The position numbers and the translations under genes were made by a program. Below the pieces are notes generated by a model, which saw only the letters and a program-made list of their open reading frames with translations, did not search any database and was not told the origin of the DNA. Of a DNA stretch of 6,725 nt, positions 1 to 6,030 are shown one piece after another. This stretch comes from an uncultured Gemmatimonadaceae bacterium (GTDB lineage: Bacteria > Gemmatimonadota > Gemmatimonadetes > Gemmatimonadales > Gemmatimonadaceae), in NCBI GenBank assembly GCA_955652635.1, contig CATPBN010000135.1, forward strand, positions 1 to 6,725, given 5' to 3'. The stretch's first letter is position 1. Every line of letters begins with the position of its first letter.

Positions 1-2289
1 ATCGCGGCGTCCGCAAGCGACGCAGCGGTAGCGGACCGTTCCCGGACGATGCCGGCACCCGCCAGGCAGACTGCTCAGGCGACTCAGGCTCCTGCGCAGA
101 CCACTCACAGTACTCCCGAGCGCGCCGATGGGCGCGACCGCGAACGCCAGCGCCCACAGCCTGTAGTTCCAGGTGCGCCGCGTCCGCGACCGATTGCTAC
201 CGGTGCGCCGTACACTCCACCACGTCCGGTTGCTTCAGCTGCGCCGGGCGCCAACACTGCCCCAACTCGGCGCGACGACCGTGGCGCTGGCGGGGGCGGA
301 GGTCGCGGCGAGGATCGCGGTGCGCGTCGGGGTAAGAAAGGGAAACGAGGCGTCGATCAGGAAGCGGTGTCGGCGAATATCGGCAAAACAATGGCCTCCA
401 TGCGCGGACCGATTCGTCGCGGTGGCGCACGCCGCGCGGAAGACGGCAGCTATCGTGAGGAGCTCGCCGCGCAGCATGCGGCCGAGGTCGAGCGCGAGAA
501 GAAGACTGTCCGCGTCAATGAGTTCATCACCGTGAGCGAGCTGGCGCAGATACTGAAGACGCCCGCTGTTCAGATCGTCGGCTTCGCGTTCAAGAATCTC
601 GGACTGATGGTGACGATCAACCAAAGGCTGGACTTCGATCAGATCGAGCTGATTGCCGGCGAGTTCGGCTTCCAGGCGGTGAAGGAGCAAGAGTACGCCG
701 CCGACCTCAAGACTACGCCAACGGCCGACGACACAGCCGAGCAGCTCGAGCCGCGACCTCCAGTGGTGACCATCATGGGTCACGTCGATCACGGAAAGAC
801 ATCCCTGCTCGACTACATCCGCAAGGCGAACGTGGTTGCGGGCGAGTCGGGTGGAATCACGCAGCACATCGGTGCGTATCACGTCGATCTGCCCGGTGGC
901 AAGTCGATCACTTTCCTCGACACTCCCGGCCACGAAGCCTTCACAGCCATGCGCGCACGCGGCGCACAAGTCACGGACATCGTCGTGCTCGTTGTGGCTG
1001 CGGACGATCAGGTGATGCCACAGACGATCGAGGCCATCTCCCACGCCAAGAACGCGGGCGTGCCCATCATCGTCGCGATCAACAAGATCGACCTTCCGGG
1101 CGCAAACCCGATGAAAGTGAAGCAGGACCTTCTGCAGCACGGTGTGGTGCTCGAAGAGTTCGGGGGCACGGTGCTGTCGAGCGAAGTCTCGGCGAAGAAG
1201 GGAACCGGCATCGATTCGCTCCTCGATCAGATTCTGTTGCAGGCCGAAATCCTGGATCTGAGAGCGAACCCGAACAGAAGCGCGCAGGGCGCGGTAGTCG
1301 AAGCCCAGCTCGATCCGGGCAAGGGTCCGGTTGCGACGGTGTTGGTGAGCAACGGAACGCTTCACGTCGGCGACGACTTCATCTGCGGCATGTATTCCGG
1401 CCGCGTGAGAGCGCTCCTCGACGAGCGCGGTCGCGCAGTGAAGGACGCGGGCCCGGCCATTCCGGTGCAGGTTCTGGGCATCGGTGGTGTTCCGATGGCG
1501 GGCGATCAGTTCGTCGTCGTGGAAGACGCGATGGAGTCACGCGAGATCGCGCAGCGCCGTCAGCGTCTCGACCGCGAAGCGAAGAGCCGTCGCACCGCGA
1601 AAGGCGTTGTGTCGCTCGAAGATTTCATGTCCCAGACGGCGCCCGGTCAGGCTCGAACTCTCCGCATCGTCATCAAGGCCGATCAGGGCGGCCCGGCCGA
1701 AGCGTTGGCTGACGCACTCGCGCAGCTGTCGAACGAAGAAGTCTCCGTCGAAGTCATCCACCGTGGCGTTGGCGCCATTACGGAGAGCGACATTCTCCTT
1801 GCGCGCGCTTCGGGTGCAATCATCGTCGGCTTCCACGTCCGTCCCGACAACAACGCGCGGTCGGCAGCCGACCGTGAGGGCGTTGAGATCAAGCTGTACA
1901 AGATCATTTACGAGGCTGTCGAAGACGTGCGCGCGGCTTTGGAGGGAATGCTTCGTCCCGAAGAGCGCGAGGTCGTGCTCGGCGAGGCCGAGGTGCGCGA
2001 GCTGTTCAAGGTCCCGAAGATGGGGGTCATTGCCGGCTGCTCCGTGCGCAGTGGCGTCATCAACCGTACTGGGCGCGTTCGCGTGATGCGCGACAGCGTC
2101 GAGATCTACGATGGCAACATCTCGTCGCTGCGCCGTTTCAAGGACGACGTCAAGGAAGTGCGCGAAGGCTTCGAGTGCGGCATTGGCGTCGAGAACTTCA
2201 ACGACATCAAAGTCGGTGATGTGCTCGAGTGCTACAGGAAGGAGCAAGTGGCTCGAACACTGACTTCAGCGGCGGGCGCTTCTGCGTAA
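1..2289 (+). CDS. infB: Translation initiation factor IF-2, 5'-truncated by the window edge
   Basis: IF-2 is the GTPase that brings initiator fMet-tRNA to the 30S subunit and promotes 50S joining in the cytoplasm. The frame is open from base 1, so the ATG at 49 is probably internal: it lacks a Shine-Dalgarno sequence and the true start lies upstream. Counting from that Met, residues 1-150 are a low-complexity Pro/Ala/Arg/Gly-rich region with a basic patch. An IF2_N domain follows at about 154-211. The G domain shows G1 GHVDHGKT (244-251), G2 GGITQHIGAY (from 268), G3 DTPGH (291-295), G4 NKID (345-348) and G5 SAK (381-383), all intact. The beta-barrel domain II starts near 410, domain III near 538, and the C-terminal fMet-tRNA-binding domain runs from about 669 to 746. 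The 3' end is complete with a TAA stop. rbfA follows with a probable overlap, as in many bacteria. Identification is certain; only the N-terminus is missing. Confidence 0.98.
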   Translation: MAASASDAAVADRSRTMPAPARQTAQATQAPAQTTHSTPERADGRDRERQRPQPVVPGAPRPRPIATGAPYTPPRPVASAAPGANTAPTRRDDRGAGGGGGRGEDRGARRGKKGKRGVDQEAVSANIGKTMASMRGPIRRGGARRAEDGSYREELAAQHAAEVEREKKTVRVNEFITVSELAQILKTPAVQIVGFAFKNLGLMVTINQRLDFDQIELIAGEFGFQAVKEQEYAADLKTTPTADDTAEQLEPRPPVVTIMGHVDHGKTSLLDYIRKANVVAGESGGITQHIGAYHVDLPGGKSITFLDTPGHEAFTAMRARGAQVTDIVVLVVAADDQVMPQTIEAISHAKNAGVPIIVAINKIDLPGANPMKVKQDLLQHGVVLEEFGGTVLSSEVSAKKGTGIDSLLDQILLQAEILDLRANPNRSAQGAVVEAQLDPGKGPVATVLVSNGTLHVGDDFICGMYSGRVRALLDERGRAVKDAGPAIPVQVLGIGGVPMAGDQFVVVEDAMESREIAQRRQRLDREAKSRRTAKGVVSLEDFMSQTAPGQARTLRIVIKADQGGPAEALADALAQLSNEEVSVEVIHRGVGAITESDILLARASGAIIVGFHVRPDNNARSAADREGVEIKLYKIIYEAVEDVRAALEGMLRPEEREVVLGEAEVRELFKVPKMGVIAGCSVRSGVINRTGRVRVMRDSVEIYDGNISSLRRFKDDVKEVREGFECGIGVENFNDIKVGDVLECYRKEQVARTLTSAAGASA

Positions 2290-2665
2290 CACGCGTCGAG
2301 CGGACCGCGTCGCCGAAGCGGTCCGCGTCGAGGTAGCCACCTTCCTCACTGAATCGGCAAAGGATCCCCGGATAGTCGGGTTCGTGACGGTGACGGGCGC
2401 GGAGGTCAGCCCCGATCTTCGCCACGCTCGCGTGTACGTGAGCGTTCTCGGAAGCGATACCGAGAAGCAGGCTACGTTCGATGGTCTGGACAGCGTGGCT
2501 TTGCATCTCCGCTCGCGCGTGGCGCGTCAGCTCCAGCTCCGTGTCGCGCCCGAGATTCAATTCAAGGAAGACGATACCATCGCGCGTGCGGCGCGAATCG
2601 AGTCGCTCCTCGCCGACGTCAAGAAACAAGACGCTGCCGTTGCGCGGGGAAGAAAAGACGACTGA
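2282..2665 (+). CDS. rbfA: Ribosome-binding factor A, probable CTG start
   Basis: RbfA binds the 30S subunit during late maturation of the 16S rRNA 5' region and helps cold adaptation. The frame encodes the family hallmarks in order: an N-terminal helix RRADRVAEAVR, the KDPRI motif (27-31 counted from the CTG), and VSPDLRHARVYVSVLG (42-57), then the KH-like second half ending in an Arg/Lys-rich tail. At 127 residues the length suits the family. The first ATG/GTG/TTG in frame is GTG 2384, which would leave 93 residues and delete the conserved N-terminal helix and KDPRI. Upstream in frame there is a TGA at 2261-2263 and no standard start, so I infer the near-cognate CTG at 2282, which overlaps the last codons and stop of infB by 8 bases. 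Only a weak purine stretch (2271-2276) precedes it. The usual Ala-X-Gly kink appears as Val-Ala-Leu. Gene identity is firm; the start is uncertain. Confidence 0.9.
   Translation: MRNTRRADRVAEAVRVEVATFLTESAKDPRIVGFVTVTGAEVSPDLRHARVYVSVLGSDTEKQATFDGLDSVALHLRSRVARQLQLRVAPEIQFKEDDTIARAARIESLLADVKKQDAAVARGRKDD
2300..2326 (+). repeat. Perfect 9-bp inverted repeat (hairpin) at the 5' end of rbfA
   Basis: GCGGACCGC at 2300-2308 is the exact reverse complement of GCGGTCCGC at 2318-2326, with a 9-base loop (2309-2317) that can add two further pairs past one G-A mismatch. It starts 10 bases after the infB stop and 18 bases downstream of the proposed CTG start of rbfA. No T-tract follows, so it does not look like a rho-independent terminator. 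The heptamer CGCGTCG also occurs three times here (2292, 2306 and 2324). The DNA encodes the conserved DRVAEAVR helix of RbfA, so the structure could be a by-product of coding. It could also influence initiation at rbfA or stabilise an RNA end. Confidence 0.6.
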
Positions 2666-3365
2666 GCACTCCCGCGCAGACGGCTCGCTGGTCGAGGGGC
2701 TGCTGCTCGTAGACAAGCCCGCCGGCATGACTTCACACGATGTCGTGCAGCAAGTCCGTCGCATTTACGCCGAGCGGAGCATTGGGCACCTTGGCACGTT
2801 AGACCCGTTTGCTACCGGGCTCCTGGTGCTCCTTCTTGGACGCGCCACGCGTCTCGCCAATTTCCTCGACATGGAGCCAAAGGTCTACGAGGCAGCAATT
2901 AAGTTCGGGACGGAGACCGACACCGACGATTCGACCGGAACCGTAATTCGGGAAGCGCCACCGCCGGCGGAGGCCGCCATTCGATCAGCGGTGCGGTCAC
3001 TCACCGGCACCATATCGCAGGTTCCTCCCGCGTACTCGGCCAAGAGCGTCGACGGTACGCGCGCTTACGATGCCGCCAGGCGAGGGGAGCCGCTCGATCT
3101 TCAACCGGTAGACGTCACCGTGCACGCCTGGGAAATCCGCGGGCTCGACGCAGGTTGTCTCTCCGCAACCGTGACGTGCAGCGGAGGAACCTACATTCGC
3201 GGGCTCGCACGCGATCTCGGACGCCTCACTTCATCGGCGGCTCACCTCGCCTCGCTCAGACGCACGCGAGTTGGATCTTTCGATGTCGCCGACGCGGCGA
3301 CGCTCGACACGCTCGCCGATGCTCCGCCGCGGGTCAGGATGCTTCGGGTGGTAGCTGATGCCTAA
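2640..3365 (+). CDS. truB: tRNA pseudouridine(55) synthase TruB, short form
   Basis: TruB isomerises uridine 55 in the T-arm of tRNAs to pseudouridine and also acts as a tRNA folding chaperone. With TTG 2640 as residue 1 (241 aa), the core starts at LLLVDKPAGMTSHD (21-34). The catalytic Asp55 lies in GHLGTLDPFATG, Tyr83 in the KVYEA segment, then TDTDDSTG, VPPAYSAKSVDG and the GTYIRG motif (183-188) follow. The family usually has GHTGTLDP, so Leu replaces Thr two residues after Gly49. The start is unclear: no ATG lies between the preceding gene and the core. TTG 2640 overlaps rbfA by 26 bases; the alternative CTG 2688 would give 225 aa and a 22-base gap. Neither has a good ribosome-binding site. 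The protein ends just after the RRTRVGSFDV segment and lacks the C-terminal PUA-type domain of the roughly 310-residue E. coli enzyme. The stop overlaps the ribF ATG. Confidence 0.95.
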   Translation: MRGEEKTTEHSRADGSLVEGLLLVDKPAGMTSHDVVQQVRRIYAERSIGHLGTLDPFATGLLVLLLGRATRLANFLDMEPKVYEAAIKFGTETDTDDSTGTVIREAPPPAEAAIRSAVRSLTGTISQVPPAYSAKSVDGTRAYDAARRGEPLDLQPVDVTVHAWEIRGLDAGCLSATVTCSGGTYIRGLARDLGRLTSSAAHLASLRRTRVGSFDVADAATLDTLADAPPRVRMLRVVADA

Positions 3366-4332
3366 GCGAGGCCCCCCCAGCGCCGTCGAGGAGTCCGGAC
3401 TCCCAGTCTACGTCAAGAGCACGGTGATTACCGTAGGCACCTTTGACGGCGTTCACCGTGGTCACCGCGATGTGATCGAGCGGGTCGTCGCTCGGGCGCG
3501 ATCTCTCAAGATCCCGAGCGTGCTCGTCACGTTCGATCCGCACCCACTCGAGATCGTGAATCCGTCTGCTGCGCCGCTCTTGCTCACCACCCACGACGAA
3601 AAGCTCGAAGTCATCGCGGAGACCGGAATCGACTACATGGCCGTCGTACCGTTTACGTCCCAGCTCGCGTCCTATTCCGCCGAGGATTTCGTGGAGCTCA
3701 TGCTGCGCCGCTGCTTCAAGATGCGCGAGCTGTTGATCGGCTACGATCATGGCTTCGGCCGTCAACGGACGGGCGACGTAAACGTGCTTCGCAGCCTGGG
3801 TGAGCGAGACGGCTTCAGGGTGGAGGCCGTTGACCCGGTCTCGACACCCGATGGGCACTCGGTCTCGTCGACCTCCATCAGGCGTGCAATAGCGGGCGGC
3901 GATCTGGATCGCGCCCGAGCGAGCCTCGGTCGATTGTACTCGGTGAGCGGTCGAGTGATCGAGGGCGCACAAAGAGGGCGCACGATTGGTTTTCCAACGT
4001 TGAACCTGGGGCCGCCGCCGTCGAGGAAGCTTCTGCCGCCTGAAGGTGTATATGCGGTGCGGGTCCAGACTCCAGCTGGTCCAGTTGGAGGCATGATGAA
4101 CCTCGGCCCGCGGCCCACTTTCGGCGATTCGGCGACATCTCTTGAAGCGCATCTATTCGATACTGCCGGCAATTTCTACGGCGCGCACGTCCGCATTGAT
4201 TTTGTCGCGCGCCTTCGTGCGACGCGCAAATTTGCCTCGGCGGAACAGCTGTCCGCGCAGCTGCGACACGATGAGCGCGAAGCCAGAAATGCGTTGACTC
4301 AGGTTCAGCTTTCCGGTAACCTTACAGGCTAA
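3358..4332 (+). CDS. ribF: Bifunctional riboflavin kinase / FAD synthetase
   Basis: RibF phosphorylates riboflavin to FMN and then adenylates FMN to FAD, both with ATP, in the cytoplasm. The 324-residue length is normal. The N-terminal nucleotidyltransferase (FAD synthetase) domain shows GTFDGVHRGH (27-36), TFDPHP (58-63), a YDHGFG motif and SSTSIR (170-175). The C-terminal flavokinase domain starts near 190 and shows GRTIGFPTLNL (207-217) with the PTxN metal/nucleotide motif at 213-216, the NLGPRPTFG segment, and LEAHLFD with the expected catalytic glutamate at 263. The ATG overlaps the end of truB by 8 bases, suggesting translational coupling; GGGTGGT shortly upstream is at best a weak ribosome-binding site. 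The next in-frame start (GTG at 3424, residue 23) falls too close to the core, so I keep ATG 3358. The non-conserved first 20 codons contain a 7-C run and a 14-bp palindrome. Both activities look intact. Confidence 0.97.
   Translation: MPKRGPPSAVEESGLPVYVKSTVITVGTFDGVHRGHRDVIERVVARARSLKIPSVLVTFDPHPLEIVNPSAAPLLLTTHDEKLEVIAETGIDYMAVVPFTSQLASYSAEDFVELMLRRCFKMRELLIGYDHGFGRQRTGDVNVLRSLGERDGFRVEAVDPVSTPDGHSVSSTSIRRAIAGGDLDRARASLGRLYSVSGRVIEGAQRGRTIGFPTLNLGPPPSRKLLPPEGVYAVRVQTPAGPVGGMMNLGPRPTFGDSATSLEAHLFDTAGNFYGAHVRIDFVARLRATRKFASAEQLSAQLRHDEREARNALTQVQLSGNLTG
3390..3403. repeat. 14-bp perfect palindrome in the 5' part of ribF
   Basis: GGAGTCCGGACTCC is identical to its own reverse complement. It lies 32 bases after the ribF ATG, in the poorly conserved N-terminal extension (residues 11-16). 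With no spacer it would make a poor RNA hairpin, so if functional it would more likely be a dimeric protein-binding site. A chance origin in GC-rich DNA is quite possible. Confidence 0.4.
4294..4322 (+). promoter_or_regulatory. Possible sigma-70-type promoter ahead of secDF
   Basis: TTGACT (4294-4299) matches five of six bases of the -35 consensus. It is followed after exactly 17 bases by TAACCT (4317-4322), which matches the three strongest -10 positions (T1, A2, T6) but not the others. It lies in the last codons of ribF, 43 bases before the secD ATG, and would give a leader of roughly 35 bases. The only intergenic gap of note in the window is directly downstream. The -10 is weak and the promoter preferences of this organism are unknown, so this is tentative. 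Confidence 0.3.
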
Positions 4333-4365
4333 TTCCGAAGTGCAAACTCTTCCCAATTCCGCAGC

Positions 4366-6030
4366 ATGAGTCTGAAGTATCGTCTCCTCGTAATTCTTGG
4401 TCTCATCGCCGGCTCCATCTGGGCGCTCTTTCCTCGTACCGTCGTCGAGCGCGTCAAGCGCAATGGCGAATTCGTCTATGACACGGTCCGACGCGTTCCG
4501 CTGAAGCGCGGACTCGATCTTCAGGGAGGGATGCACCTATCCCTGGAAGTGGATGAGTCGAAAGGCCCCGTTCCCGACAAGAGCAAGGCGATCGACAACG
4601 CTCTCAAGGTCGTGCGCAATCGAATCGACGAGTTCGGTGTTTCCGAGCCGGTCGTCCAGAAGGCTGGCAACGACCGCATCATCGTCGAACTGCCAGGCAT
4701 CGACGATCCCCGTCGAGCCCAGGACGTCGTGCAGAAGTCGGCGTTTCTCGAGTTCCAGATCACAGACAAGACTCAGGCGCTCGAGAAGTCATTGCCCCGC
4801 CTCGACGCCGTATTGAAGGACAAGAAGCTCGCGGTCGCGGGTTCTACCGGAACCTCGGCCAAGACGGACACTTCGGCCGGCGCCGGTTTGCAGTCGCTCT
4901 TCACTGCAGATACTTCGAAGAAAGCCGACAGCTCGAAAACGGATAGCGCGAAGGCAGCTGTGACAACCGTGGGTGGCCCGGGCGCTTTCTCGAAGTTGGT
5001 TCAGCAGGGACAGATGCCGGGTGAGTACTACGTTGCGCAGAGCGATGTGGCCACCATGACCCAGTATCTCTCGCTTCCTGAAGTCGCTGCCGCGCTTCCG
5101 CCCGGGAAGGTCCTTCGCTGGAGCAGCGACACGACCTCTCTCGGGAACCGCGTTTATCGCGCTCTTTATGTTCTCGACGCCAAACCGATCATTACGGGCG
5201 AGTTCCTGACCGATGCCAAGCCCAACACCTCGCCGACAGAAGGAAACCTCGTCCAGTTCACGATGAACAACGAGGGTGCTCGTCGCTTCCGCACGGAGAC
5301 GTCGCGGCACATCCAGGATTACATGGCGATCGTTCTTGACCAGCGTGTGATGGGGCGGCCTCCGGTGATTCAAAGCTCTATCGGTGCCAACGGGCAAATC
5401 ACGATGGGCGGCAAGGATCTCCAGGCCGCGCAGGATCTCGCGCTGGTGCTTCGTGCCGGGTCACTGCCAGTCCCGCTCAAGGTGATCGACGTAGTCCAGA
5501 TCGGCGCGAGCTTGGGTCAGGATTCGATTCACAAAGCCACTACCGCTGGCGTGATCGCGGTCGCGCTCGTGGTGATCATCATGCTTGGCTACTATCGATT
5601 CTCTGGGGCGCTCGCGGTGGCAGGCCTCGCGCTCTATATCCTTTACACGCTCGCGGCGCTCGCTGGCTTCAATGCTGTGCTCACGCTGCCCGGTCTCGCG
5701 GGATTCGTTCTCTCCATCGGTATCGCCGTCGACGCCAACGTTCTGATCTTCGAGCGAATCCGCGAAGAGCTGGTTCACGGTAAGACAGTGCGCACCGCTA
5801 TCGATGAAGGATTCCGTCACGCGATGAGCGCGATCGTCGACTCCAACGTTTCGACGGCGCTGACCGCTGCCGTGCTCTATCAGTACGGAACCGGTCCGGT
5901 CCGTGGGTTCGCCGTCACGCTGCTCGCTGGTATCGCCGCTTCGATGGTCACCTCGATCTTCGTGGTGCGCACGTTCTACATGCTGTGGCTCAATCGCTCC
6001 GGCGAAGCCCAGACCTCACTGAGCATTTAA
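4366..6030 (+). CDS. secD: Protein translocase subunit SecD
   Basis: SecD pairs with SecF in the inner membrane and uses the proton-motive force to complete export of proteins through SecYEG. The 554-residue protein has TM1 near residues 5-22 and the RGLDLQGGMHLSL motif (GLDLQGG at 49-55). The large periplasmic P1 region follows, including the NALKVVRNRIDEFGVSEP and VELPGIDDP segments. Five more membrane helices lie at about 392-412, 414-435, 437-463, 490-508 and 512-542. The signature DANVLIFERIREEL starts at Asp456, and the matching IVDSNVSTALTA motif sits at the start of TM5. Residues 160-202 form a Ser/Thr/Ala/Lys/Asp-rich low-complexity insert absent from E. coli SecD as I recall it, inside the periplasmic region. 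The start is the first ATG after a 33-base gap, with no clear Shine-Dalgarno. secF follows with a one-base TAATG overlap, so the two are almost surely co-translated. Confidence 0.98.
   Translation: MSLKYRLLVILGLIAGSIWALFPRTVVERVKRNGEFVYDTVRRVPLKRGLDLQGGMHLSLEVDESKGPVPDKSKAIDNALKVVRNRIDEFGVSEPVVQKAGNDRIIVELPGIDDPRRAQDVVQKSAFLEFQITDKTQALEKSLPRLDAVLKDKKLAVAGSTGTSAKTDTSAGAGLQSLFTADTSKKADSSKTDSAKAAVTTVGGPGAFSKLVQQGQMPGEYYVAQSDVATMTQYLSLPEVAAALPPGKVLRWSSDTTSLGNRVYRALYVLDAKPIITGEFLTDAKPNTSPTEGNLVQFTMNNEGARRFRTETSRHIQDYMAIVLDQRVMGRPPVIQSSIGANGQITMGGKDLQAAQDLALVLRAGSLPVPLKVIDVVQIGASLGQDSIHKATTAGVIAVALVVIIMLGYYRFSGALAVAGLALYILYTLAALAGFNAVLTLPGLAGFVLSIGIAVDANVLIFERIREELVHGKTVRTAIDEGFRHAMSAIVDSNVSTALTAAVLYQYGTGPVRGFAVTLLAGIAASMVTSIFVVRTFYMLWLNRSGEAQTSLSI

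Noticed and set aside
49..51. ATG 49 as the true infB start
   Set aside because: The frame is open to base 1, no ribosome-binding site precedes it, and the low-complexity IF-2 N-terminal region appears to continue upstream.
235..1365. Long open frame on the minus strand opposite infB (376 codons)
   Set aside because: It lies antisense to the conserved IF-2 G domain, has the His/Arg/Asp-rich composition typical of a shadow frame in GC-rich DNA, and shows no recognisable domain.
1537..2247. Minus-strand open frame opposite the 3' half of infB
   Set aside because: It is an antisense shadow of conserved IF-2 domains, with no motif and no start signal.
2300..2326. Rho-independent terminator after infB
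   Set aside because: The stem is strong but no T-run follows, and it lies within the rbfA coding frame over conserved residues.
3334..4152. Minus-strand open frame opposite ribF
   Set aside because: It is antisense to an intact RibF carrying all catalytic motifs; its composition is that of a shadow frame.
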